From Macrolepiota albuminosa (Eukaryota > Basidiomycota > Agaricomycetes > Agaricales > Agaricaceae): DNA of 64,000 nt. The position numbers and the translations under genes were made by a program. Below are positions 34,406 to 44,020 of this stretch, in pieces. Position 1 is the first letter of the stretch, and the number at the start of each line of letters is the position of its first letter. The notes below the pieces were generated by a model that worked only from the letters and a program-made list of their open reading frames with translations, was not told where the DNA came from and searched no databases. Location: the NCBI GenBank assembly GCA_027475525.1, contig JAMWFC010000115.1, forward strand, positions 930,001-994,000. Direction: 5' to 3'.

Positions 34406-36025
34406 CTATTCTGAAGGTGTCCACACCTTCTTAGGGTCTACATGAACGTCTTCAACAACCTCCTGCAGCCTTTCAAGGGTGCTCGGCGTTAGATATATCG
34501 GATTCAGAATATGGAACTCGCGAAGCGGAAACCCACGCTTCCGCCGTTCCGCGAGGGTAGTCACCAGGCCGTCAATGTCCGAGTAATACTCATCATATAT
34601 AAAGTATTGTGTGACTAGGCATCTGAGTGCCCTAAAAGGGAGCTCTGACGGATTTTCTGCAGGCGCTGTTGCTTCAGCATTGTTACTTCCTGGCCTTTTG
34701 TTTTGTATGGTCGAAGACTGAGCATTCAACGCGTCGAAAAACGCATGTCGATGGTATTTGACGTTGATGTTTCTCAGGATCGGTAAGGTACCAAACACGT
34801 CCCACCAATCGTGTTGCCCAGCATTCAGAGATGAAACATGAAGAGTTTCCAAGTAATGATTTGGAATCGCGCCTTGGAAAGCGGCTAGTATGGGGCCACA
34901 ATGTTCTTCATTTTTCTTGAATCGTAAACCGACACTCAAACAGGGCGCATCAGAGGGTGGCCTTAAACACGTCCCTAGACGCTCCCAGAAATCAAATTGA
35001 ATGGTCAGATAGGATTCTGGAAACGATCGCCCTGCTGGGACCTCCATCACGGAGAGGCATCGCACATGGAAAAGGATATGCTGAGAGAGCACATTAGCAA
35101 GGTCTCGCACTCCGTCAAGCATCATCGGAACTTCAATTTCTAAATAAATACTGCTGACTTCCGCTTCGATTTTGAACCGTGGTTTAGGATGAGACGACTT
35201 CACATGTGAGAGCAGGGAGATGCACTCGGGCAAATCTTCATCCAATTCCAGTCGGTGTAATTGGGACAGACAAACGCTTTGCAGAGCTTTGGTGGCGCGG
35301 GCGCATGCTTTTCTAAGACCAAGAATGCGGAGGTTTGGCATATTGCTAATCACAGAAAGAATCGAGTCCGGTGGCACCGGATTACATGGATCAATCAGTT
35401 TGAATGTGGTAAGATTCTTGAGGATATAAGATTCCCGTAAAAAGTCAAAATTATCGAGGTGCAGGGAGAGTAAACGAGGTGCATGACCATCGAAGGCGTT
35501 ATTCAAGTTGAAGTTATCATCAGTTTTGCGCCAAATATCGAGCCGTTCCAGAAGAGGCGCAGGTTTCGACCGAATCATGTGGATCATAATATCCGGTAGG
35601 TGTGTCCATGTATAATGAATGGATAAAGTCCGGATTCTATGGATGTTGTTCAAGGCAATTTGAGCCGTTCGAGCAGTGGTTTTTTCTGAGGACCAACCGC
35701 TAAACTTTATATCCAACGAATGTCCTTGGGCACGGGAAACCATCTCTTCCTGCAATATCGGGTACTTGATGTCAAAAGGAACCTGTCTCCAAAAACTAGG
35801 ACGGTCAATTGCAACCTTACGCCAGTGTGCGCAGACGTGGGTTACAAATAACCAAGGGGAGCCCCTTGACTTTTCAGCTTGAACAAATTCGAATATCATG
35901 CAGAGTATTTCCGATGGGATGCGCACAGTCACACCAAGGGCGTTATGCTGCGTTTTCAGCACGCGAATAGATGCCTCAAGCTTTTCAATCTGCTGCCATA
36001 TCTTCGCATATTCTGCCTGTCGCAT
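34406..36025 (-). CDS. F-box protein
   Basis: Single-exon 539-aa ORF from the ATG at 36025, with an in-frame TGA upstream. Residues 1-30 form a short coiled coil (EKLEASIRVLKTQ). An F-box-like domain follows at about 32-78 (VRIPSEILCMIFEFV, LFVTHVCAHWRKVAIDRPSFW), the form common in the large F-box families of agaricomycetes. The rest contains Leu-rich segments with LRR-like spacing (LERLDIW, LLSLHLDNFDF, LRILGLRKAC). F-box proteins bring substrates to SCF ubiquitin ligases through Skp1; the substrate here is unknown. A 77-bp duplication (36040) lies just upstream, so the true promoter is shorter than shown. Confidence 0.87.
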   Translation of the reverse strand: MRQAEYAKIWQQIEKLEASIRVLKTQHNALGVTVRIPSEILCMIFEFVQAEKSRGSPWLFVTHVCAHWRKVAIDRPSFWRQVPFDIKYPILQEEMVSRAQGHSLDIKFSGWSSEKTTARTAQIALNNIHRIRTLSIHYTWTHLPDIMIHMIRSKPAPLLERLDIWRKTDDNFNLNNAFDGHAPRLLSLHLDNFDFLRESYILKNLTTFKLIDPCNPVPPDSILSVISNMPNLRILGLRKACARATKALQSVCLSQLHRLELDEDLPECISLLSHVKSSHPKPRFKIEAEVSSIYLEIEVPMMLDGVRDLANVLSQHILFHVRCLSVMEVPAGRSFPESYLTIQFDFWERLGTCLRPPSDAPCLSVGLRFKKNEEHCGPILAAFQGAIPNHYLETLHVSSLNAGQHDWWDVFGTLPILRNINVKYHRHAFFDALNAQSSTIQNKRPGSNNAEATAPAENPSELPFRALRCLVTQYFIYDEYYSDIDGLVTTLAERRKRGFPLREFHILNPIYLTPSTLERLQEVVEDVHVDPKKVWTPSE

Positions 36026-36039
36026 TGTAGTAAGGTCGG

Positions 36040-36193
36040 GATGTGATGAAGTTACCCCGATGTCCGCGAGCGATGCTGAAGAATCTCGTCAAAACGTTAA
36101 CATGCAGCATTGACATGATGTGATGAAGTTACCCCGATGTCCGCGAGCGATGCTGAAGAATCTCGTCAAAACGTTAACATGCAGCATTGACAT
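36040..36193. repeat. 77-bp tandem duplication (probable assembly artefact 3)
   Basis: 36040-36116 is repeated exactly at 36117-36193; identity at offset 77 holds for exactly 77 positions. It lies 15 bp upstream of the F-box start codon. Confidence 0.97.
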
Positions 36194-36409
36194 TACTTAC
36201 ACATGCGGAAAAGGAATCTTTAGAAGGATTTTTGTTTACAAAATATCAATGTTCTAAAGTCTGCTGCTTATCGACACTGGAACGACCTTAGGAACGACCT
36301 TAGGAACTTGGACTCAAGGGGGAGCAAAATTGGAATGAAACAAATCAGGTCGAATTTTTTTTTTCACCTAAAGTATTTGCTTACTAATATTTCTAATAGG
36401 GTAATAGCG

Positions 36410-36471
36410 AACGAGCTACGATTCGTGCCTTCAGCACGAATTTCGTAGCTCGTTGGGGGCTTCGCCCCCAA
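36410..36471. repeat. Two adjacent perfect hairpins
   Basis: Hairpin 1: arms 36410-36428 and 36434-36454 (AACGAGCTACGATTCGTGC and its complement with a 2-nt bulge), loop CTTCA. Hairpin 2: TTGGGGGC-TTC-GCCCCCAA at 36453-36471. Followed by a C-run and then a minisatellite. Such tandem hairpins mark ends of some mobile elements, but no partner end was found. Confidence 0.8.
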
Positions 36472-36486
36472 ACCCCCCCAACTAAG

Positions 36487-36750
36487 CCTCCACCCTAACC
36501 TCACTTCATTTGGTTAAGGCCTCGGTAATTGCAACTCAATGCTCAATCCCAGCCTCAACCTCACTTTGTTCAGTTAAGGCCTCGGTAATTGCAACTCAAT
36601 GCTCAATCCCAGCCTCAACCTCACTTTGTTCAGTTAAGGCCTCGGTAATTGCAACTCAATGCTCAATCCCAGTTTGCCTCAACCTCACTTTGTTCGGTTA
36701 AGGCCTCGGTAATTGCAACTCAATGCTCAATCCCAGTTTGCCTCAACTCT
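36487..36750. repeat. 60-bp minisatellite, about four units
   Basis: Units with core GGTTAAGGCCTCGGTAATTG followed by CAACTCAATGCTCAATCCCAG repeat at 60-65 bp. The later units gain TTTG. No gene is attached. Confidence 0.9.
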
Positions 36751-37406
36751 CAGAGCATTATTGTAAGCTAAATTGAATTTTTCAGATTTTTTTTTTTTTT
36801 GGTGGTTCTATTTGTCGCTAGGTGTATCTACATGTGTCAGCTCCTACCAACTAGAAAAAAGGGGGGATGTGTCTTTACTTGTCTTGGATTTATTAGCAGC
36901 CCACTACAGGGAAATGCATTTATGCACAACATGTGGGGCTCAGGTTAGTACTTTCTATCTATTTCAGCCTGGTGGCTGGTCCATACTCATACCCACTAAA
37001 ACCCTGCATGCTGCCTTCCATCAGAGGCTGGGGCATCTGTCGTCCCTCAGCAGGATGTTCTGCCAGGTTTCTTTAACCAGTTCCTCATCTATGGCTCTTT
37101 TTCGTTGTCGTTGTTCATCAGAGGCTAAGCAGTCTAATTTTAGTCTTTGTAAGATCCTGCTTCTCCACTTGTATCTTTATATAATGCGACAATGCCTGGG
37201 AAAACCTAATGCTGACCAAGGCTGACCAAGAACCTTCTTTTTAGGATAATAACATAAGAGTTGGCTCATTTCAGCATTAGAAATGCTTAGAAAATTCAGA
37301 TAAAATCACTGAAAAATCAGAAAAAATTTGAGGCCTACTGATACACTGGCTTGAGTTTTTCTGAGATTTATAAATGCTTAAAGAAAAACTAATAAGGCAT
37401 CACCGG

Positions 37407-38770
37407 GCCAATTCCAAATAGGTCTGTGTTCCACCGTGTTTGTTCACTTTGTGCTCACATTTTTATCTCCATCAAGAAAGCAAATTACAGTTGATTGTAC
37501 TGTTGTGTGTTGAGAAGTGAAAATTTATTGCAATTTTTTTCTGTAGCTGTAACCCTATGTTGGATACTCTTCAAACTTTCAGGAAAGGACAAGTCACTTC
37601 CAAGCTACTATTTTGTAATTTCTTTGGGAAAAATTATTGTGTAAGAGACATTGGGGCATGACCAAGTGAGAGGTAGCAAAAAACTGGGAAGTGAAATTAT
37701 TGTCATGGCCTGGTCACAAGCCCAGTTCTGGCTCCACTTGGAAGCTGACTTGCCAGATGGTTGACATTATTGTGCTTGAGACTCATGGTTACTGTAATTG
37801 CTGGTTCACACAGTGCATATTTCATACAAGTAGATAAAAGATGTATTAATAAGGAGTGTTTTATGAATCCAAGTCAGGATGACAGTATAAAGTGGATGAC
37901 AATGCAAAGCAATGGTCTGAATAATGTGGCATTGTCAATAGGCCAGCATGGAGCTGAGATGGATAAGGGTATCCTAGGATTGAAGGTGAGCATATATAAG
38001 AGAGGGGAGGATGGGGTAAGATTGGTTGTATGAAATGCAATAGAGCATATGTGGTATCAGCCATTGATAGGCTTCTACTTGGACTGAGTGCATCAAGGAA
38101 CATTGGAGGCCTACCTACATGAGCATACTGGGACCCTGTCAGAACTCCTCACACACTACACATGCCAGGCACTGGAGATGGCATTGTACTGCATAACATC
38201 CAGCACATCCAACTACAATTGGCATGATCAATGGGTTTGAACTGTATCCCTCCACCAGGTATTCACTATGGGGTGCCTGGGTTCAGCCACATTTGGGAAG
38301 GTTTAGTGAACATTATGAAAAACTATTGAGTTCCACACTGTCTCAGAAAAACAGAGATTTTTGTGTAAATGCATTCCTGCCCTGGTAACATAGATATCCT
38401 GACCCATAGAGATTGACTATTAGAGTGTTGTCTACAGTGTTCACAGTGATACTATAAAAAAATTACAGTTGATTGTAGTATTAACACCATGTATATAATC
38501 TAGACTAAATACACTCTACAGATTAGGGTAAGCATAATTTTAACCTAGAGTTCTGGCTCTAAATTAGCTGATTACAGAATGTGTGCTTTGTTACTTTCAA
38601 AAAAAAAAAAGAAAACAATATGATGAACATTTCAATGAGCTGACCTTAGCAACTGCACCCTACACCCAATTGTCTTTAACAAACAAAGTATGACTTAAAA
38701 AGATGAATGATGTGTAAGGAGATGCATAGTATAGTGGCAACACCTTCAAGTCTAAACTCTTCCAATGAGC
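37407..38770. repeat. Dispersed repeat R, copy 2 (longer)
   Basis: Blocks 37412-37500 and 38230-38760 match 4747-4830 and 4890-5440. About 700 bp between the blocks is absent from copy 1. Contains A-rich runs and no usable ORF. Confidence 0.8.
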
Positions 38771-39174
38771 CACTTCTTACTCAGTCTGATAAATATAGAA
38801 ATACTGTGGATTAGGAGAGCTCGTAGAGCTGGTCCCACACACAAGATATCTGCACATGATTTTTTTATTCTCATAGCTGGTCCTGCATGCAGGATATCTG
38901 TGCATGATTTTTTTATTCTCATGCTGGCAGCTATCTATTACTGAGGGAGAGGAGGGAGCATAATGCATAATGAGAAATAGACAAGTTGCTGTGTAACTAG
39001 AGAGCAATTCTGGATTAAATGACTACTGGTTATAGTTCATAAGCATAGAATGCTTACCTAGAGAGCGAATGACTGATTCTGAGTTGTTTAACCCTCATTA
39101 CTCTCTAGGTATAGCATTCATGTGACAGTTGTGACTTGCTCTCATTGGTCTCATGAAAACTTTGTTTTAATATG

Positions 39175-39460
39175 ATGAATGGCCCCATGCTGACAAATGC
39201 TGCAGCAAGAGGCTATGAGTTTGAAGTGGGTCTCCTCCATGGAGTACCCAGTTTCAGCCACATAAAGGAAGATTTAGTGGGTATTATGGATAGAGTCCCA
39301 CACTGTCTCCCAAACAAAAATTCAGGATTATGCCCCTGGTAATGTGGAGGTCTGATTTCTTTATGGAAAGCACATCACACTGCAATATCCTAGCCCATAG
39401 AGGTTGGCCTTTTGAAAATTGTCTATGGTGTCCACAGTGATACTACCAAAAAAAATTAAT
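39175..39460. repeat. Dispersed repeat R, diverged partial copy 3
   Basis: GGCCCCATGCTGACAAATGC, TTTCAGCCACAT, TTTAGTGGGTATTATG and CCCATAGAGGTTGG occur in the same order as in copies 1 and 2, but with gaps and many substitutions. Confidence 0.65.
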
Positions 39461-40512
39461 GGTGTGTGATATAAAATGACTTTTGCAACACAGGCAAAGA
39501 TCCCAGACCCCAGAAAAAGAGTGTTGCAACAACAAAAGAAAAGTGAGGAAAGTAAGTCACACACCAAATTCATAGGATCTAACTGAAACTCTTTTTTTTT
39601 CCTTGAGAATAAACCATGATGTAATTATAGGCAATGGCAAGAACCAGAATTTTTGAGTCAACAGAATGTTCCTAAAATACTACATTTTCTTTCTACATAT
39701 TATGACAAACAAATAATATGTTAATGTAAGTGATAGATAAGATTGTAGTATGCAATAAATAAGTAATGTATTCCTCAGTTCTAGCAAATGAACTCTGTTT
39801 GACCTGTAGTACGCAATAAGTAATGTATTCTACAGGACATAATCAGTACAGGATCGAGAATCAAAGTAATAGACGCACCCTCAGTTCTAGCAAATGAACT
39901 GAGGGGCAATTAGGCAGAGACGCCCTACATGAGGAGAGTGGCTTATGAAACGGATTCGATCGTACTAGAGAGGTAAGCAGAAAAACCAAATAAGAAAACA
40001 CGAGTAACCGGGATGCAACCGGGGACGCCACCGCCACAGCAGTGAGTCCATTCCAACAAAAATGAGTTAATAAAACTATAACAATTTACTTTACTTTTAC
40101 ATGGAAAAACATAAAAATAAAAGTCTGTGTAACCATAAGAAGATATTTAGATAAGATAATGCAACTACCAGTAGCACGCTCTCGCTGCACCACTCACTAT
40201 CCCTGATTTCAGCAGTCATGTAGTGTAGCGTAATGTATAATGTATAATGTATGACATGTAATGTATAATGAAGCACGAGCGGGCCACCGTCACCCTCATT
40301 GGGGGGGAGCAACAATCCCATACCATATCAGCCAAGTGATGGAATATTCAAAAAAAAATCATCACAAAATTCAAAATTCAAAATTCAAAAAGCGCATCCA
40401 AACTCCCACTTGCAAAAAAAAGCTAAAGACAAAAAGAAAAGCTAAAGACAAGAAAAAAAAAACAAAACAACATCAAAAGGAATCCCAAGTCACTCCTACG
40501 AAAAACAGAAGA
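39461..40512. other. Non-coding stretch downstream of the carrier gene
   Basis: AT-rich, with a repeated phrase (CAGTTCTAGCAAATGAACT at 39776 and 39891) and A-rich runs at 40350-40470. No gene recognised. Confidence 0.5.
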
Positions 40513-40668
40513 GTTTTTTTTTTTTAAAAAAACAGACTAGGACGGAGAAAGATACAAAGGCACAGGCAGAAATCGTTATCGTGTAACGTGTTTTTTTTTT
40601 TTAAAAAAACAGACTAGGACGGAGAAAGATACAAAGGCACAGGCAGAAATCGTTATCGTGTAACGTGT
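40513..40668. repeat. 77-bp tandem duplication (probable assembly artefact 4)
   Basis: Period 77 from the T12-A7 tract at 40514 to the one at 40591; identity at offset 77 runs 79 positions. Lies in the 3' flank of the carrier gene. Confidence 0.96.
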
Positions 40669-40967
40669 AAGAGTGTAGGATACATACATACATACATAGT
40701 CTCGTCGTGGATGAAATGATAGATGATAGATGAAAGGATGAAGGGTAGAGGTAGAGGGTATGGTATAAGTCGGGAGTAGTGGTAAAGGAAGCCGGGAGCC
40801 AGCATAGGCCGGCGACGTCTCCGTCTCCGGCAGTCGAAACAAGTGCAAGCAGCGCAGCGAGCAGCGAATGAAAAACCAAAAACCAAAAACCAAGAAACAA
40901 CATCAACAAATCCACCACTCCCTCCTCACTCACTCCCCTCCCCTCCCCTCCCTCCCTCCCGACCGGA

Positions 40968-42895
40968 TCAAAGGAACGTAAACCCCTTCTCCCTCGAGAA
41001 ATCCACGAGGTTCTTAAGCTGTTCCAGCGTCAAGAAGATGAGAATCGTGGTGGGCTGTAAACGCGTCCAAGCCGGGACCCAGCCTTTGAACATGAACATG
41101 GGTCCTTCGTTCCTCAGCGAGGCTCTGATGACACCCAGTGTCGACTGTATGACACGGGGATGGGTGGGATGGGATGACATGGGTATGGGAGGGAATGCGA
41201 TGCGATGCGTGGGATGACACGGGGATGGGAAGGGAGGGGAGGGAGAGTCAGCGAGGGAGCGGGGGAGGGACGGGGGACGAGGGACGTACGTTCGATCCGG
41301 GGCCGGATGCGTTCATTATGCGACTCTGTAATTCGTTCGTTCGTTCGTTAGTTCGTTCGTTCGTGAGAGTGAATGTGAATGCGACGTACCTTTAGGACAT
41401 CGGCAGGGGAACACACAGTAGTAGCCACAGTTCCCTAATGCACATTATCATCATTAATAAGTCTTTATGGAATCAAGCAATGTGTAAAGAATAGGATAAC
41501 GTACGGCAGCGAAGCTAGCTGTAAAATGACATATAATATTATCTTTGAACTTGCCAGTCTGTAAAAGCTGCGCTTTGAAGAAATCATATCTACCAAAAAA
41601 AAAATCAGCAAGCAGACGAAATCAATCAATCAATCATATGCATATAAGAGAGAGAGAGAGGAGGTAGACAACGGGGGAGAGGACGTACGAAGCGAGCTGG
41701 CTGGCGTTCATGAGTACGGCTCGGAAGACATTGGGGCCGACACCACGAGCGAGGGACGAGACGCCTTCTTCGCGGACCATCTATGTAGAACGCACATGCA
41801 CATTATCGGTCAGTACGCAGTAACAAGCGCGAGCGATATGTATGGAAGACGACCGAGCAAAAGAACCCATTACGTACGTCATGCACCATATATCCCCTTT
41901 AGGAAGGATGCGGGGAAGGGAAGGGGACAGGGGAAGGGGAAGGGGACAGGGAGGGAACAGGGAGGGAGGGACAGCTTGCTCACCCTGAAAAGTGCATCGA
42001 AGCAGTGTTTGTAGTTGAACCGCTTCTCAGGGGGTTTCGCAAAGTCGCCTTGAAGCCGAACCATCACGATTTCTAAATGAAAGAGAAATGTCGGGCCGTA
42101 TCCTCTCGAGTGCGGATCTACATAAACGGCGGCGTACCTCCAGGGTTACCGACGAAGCCTGCGATGCCTCCCGCTGTGGACGAACGAAAGGTTGAGTTTG
42201 AGTTTAAGCTTGAACACAACACACCGAGATAGGAGGGAGGGGGAGGGGGGGGGGACAGGACAGGACAGGACAGGACAGGACAGAGGGACGACGCACCCAT
42301 GGTGCCTGCCGTGGCGAGTTTCCACGCAGGCGCATCCTTCCCAGCTCCCAACATCTTCTTGCTCTCGTCGTATGCCCAGAAGCGACACATCGAGTACGAC
42401 ATCTGGCGCAGCCACGTGCCGGAGATGCCATCAAACAGGCCTCGCGCACCTATGCGTGGGGTGCGTGGGGTGATGTCAGTCACGATGGTGTGTGTGGGGA
42501 CAGGACAGGACAGGACAGTGCAGACACCCTTGGACGGGACGTACCTGCAGTTCTATACGTCTTCTTTATGCTCTCTATCATGCGTTTATCTCCTGAAGCT
42601 TGTAATCTGACTTTTGTGAGATCTAGAGGACTGTGTGTGGGGGGAAGTGGACGTCAGTCAGTCAGTCGAGCGCGGGGGCCCCACGGACACGGATCAAGTG
42701 GGAAAGAAAGAAAGGCGGCACGGACTGGGTGATGGATGCAGCAATGGTCGCAGCGACGCCTGTGCATGGGAGCGGTCAGTGTCCTCGGATTCAAAAAGGG
42801 GGACACGACGGACCTCCGAGCCAGAATGGATGAGGCTTCTTCTTGGGTACTGCAGCTGGCGTCATTGGCGGCGAGGTATTAGCAGGGGACGACAT
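40968..42895 (-). CDS. Mitochondrial carrier protein (dicarboxylate-carrier-like)
   Basis: Ten exons by consensus splice sites: 42895-42814, 42759-42726, 42630-42545, 42449-42297, 42173-42138, 42072-41984, 41780-41689, 41589-41505, 41434-41390, 41144-40968. They join in phase to a 292-aa protein, the usual carrier length. Three repeats each show the P-x-D/E-x-x-K/R signature: HPLDLTKVRLQ, NPGEIVMVRLQ and SPADVLKSTL. The C-terminus NEGPMFMFKGWVPAWTRLQP and FLTLEQLK resembles the DIC (dicarboxylate/phosphate exchange) group in the inner mitochondrial membrane; the exact substrate is inference. The short N-terminus is Pro/Lys-rich. A TATA-like run lies about 75 bp upstream (42968-42977). A truncated copy is at 32398-33730. 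Confidence 0.92.
42243..42283. repeat. GACAG pentanucleotide microsatellite in a carrier-gene intron
   Basis: A G-run followed by about five GGACA units. A shorter GGACA run is at 42499-42516 in another intron of the same gene. Confidence 0.9.
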
Positions 42896-43086
42896 CGTAG
42901 AAAGGTCTAGAGGATGAAACCGGGACGATTCTAGTTGGCTGCAGGCGAGGGAAGGGAGTAGGGTGGGATATATAAATGTCAGGTCAGGGTAGACAGAAGA
43001 AGAACCCACCCTCGCTAGGGATGATCTTAATTCCTGTGAAATGTTCGCGCAGGTTGTTAAACGTCAACGAGCCCTTTTTGGCTATA

Positions 43087-43494
43087 CTGGACAAGCCTGA
43101 GATTAAGTATCGCGTGAAATCAAAAGAAAAGCATGTAAAGATAGGGAAACGCGCTGTCAGGTTGAGACATTTCTACTGGGAAAAAAGCAGGAAAAAGCAC
43201 GGATCTAATTACGGCCCTGTGACCGGCCGGCATACTACTGCACAAGGATACTACACTCCATGCCATCGACCCCCCTCCCGTCTTATCCCGATGACCTGAA
43301 TAGGATGCTCCCATGACTGATCTGGGAACCATGCGTGGTGCCGAATAAAATCCATGGGGGACCAGCGTGTGGATGTCAATGGTAGTACAACCCAGCAAAC
43401 GTTGTCAGAGTTTAAAAGACACGATAAATATTCTCGAGCCAAAATGACCGCCCGAAAGTCCCCATCAAATGGTCCGTGCACAATGCCCGACTCG
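43087..43494. other. Intergenic region upstream of U2
   Basis: No recognisable coding content. It should hold the upstream elements of the U2 promoter and of the divergent carrier gene. Confidence 0.5.
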
Positions 43495-43502
43495 TATATA
43501 AG
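43495..43502 (+). promoter_or_regulatory. TATA box of the U2 snRNA gene
   Basis: TATATAAG, 26 nt before the inferred U2 start at about 43521, the expected TATA distance for an RNA polymerase II snRNA gene. Confidence 0.75.
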
Positions 43503-43520
43503 CACCCGCCCAACGACATT

Positions 43521-43708
43521 ATTTCCTTACCACTCTGGCCTTTTGGCTTAGATCAAGTGTAGTATCTGTTCTTAATAGTTTAACCACTATTATGGAGGCA
43601 CCGCCTCCATTATTGGTTATCTAATTTTTGCCGCCCTCGTCCTCTGTGCTCTGCTTGCAACACGGAGGCATGATGACCTTGCTTTTGCACTTTTGGCTTG
43701 TGTCGTCG
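43521..43708 (+). ncRNA. U2: U2 spliceosomal snRNA
   Basis: The 5' domain contains CTGGCCTTTTGGCTTAGATC followed by AAGTGTAGTATCTGTTCTT, the near-invariant U2 sequence including the GUAGUA branch-point-recognition element. Stem-loop IIa (AATAGT..ACTATT) and IIb (ATGGAGGC-ACC-GCCTCCAT) follow, then a single-stranded Sm site (AATTTTTG at about 43623). A 3' stem is CCTCTGTG..CACGGAGG, and a last stem GATGAC..GTCGTC ends near 43707. The resulting length, about 188 nt, is close to that of other fungal U2 RNAs. U2 pairs with the intron branch site in the spliceosome. The 5' end is good to a few bases; the 3' end is less certain. Confidence 0.93.
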
Positions 43709-44020
43709 GGGGATTCTTTCTTTTTGCTGAGTGTTTTCAGATGCGTGCCTATGGCGTTGCGTTTGAACCCAGCAAATGGATTGAAGATGGCGGTTTCATT
43801 GATTCAATGCTTGTCTGTTATGCTTTCATCAATCGTTGCCACATGCCATATGTGTGTCAAGTGGCCACCTCTCCTATATCTGATGCCACCATCTGTGTGT
43901 TCAAGCCCCCTGTCTGATTGTTGGCCATATATTGACAACTGTCTTTGAGTGCCACCACCACAATCAAAATCATGATCTCTATCAACTTAAAAACTTCGTG
44001 CTTTACCCGGATTCTCTATC

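Noticed and set aside
36410..36471. Helitron 3' terminus
   Set aside because: A hairpin is present but no CTRR end directly follows, and no Rep/helicase sequence or TC start was seen.
36510..36701. ORF encoding a repeated peptide (VKASVIATQCSIPASTSLCS)
   Set aside because: It is the translation of the minisatellite; no upstream coding context.
36487..36750. CRISPR-like regularly spaced repeats
   Set aside because: The units are contiguous 60-bp tandem repeats without unique spacers, in a eukaryotic genome.
36901..37225. 150-codon ORF starting near the poly-T run
   Set aside because: No domain; residues are AT-driven and hydrophobic runs are scattered. Probably chance.
43693..43917. 74-codon ORF just after U2
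   Set aside because: Overlaps the 3' end of the snRNA, lacks a clear start codon and shows no family features.
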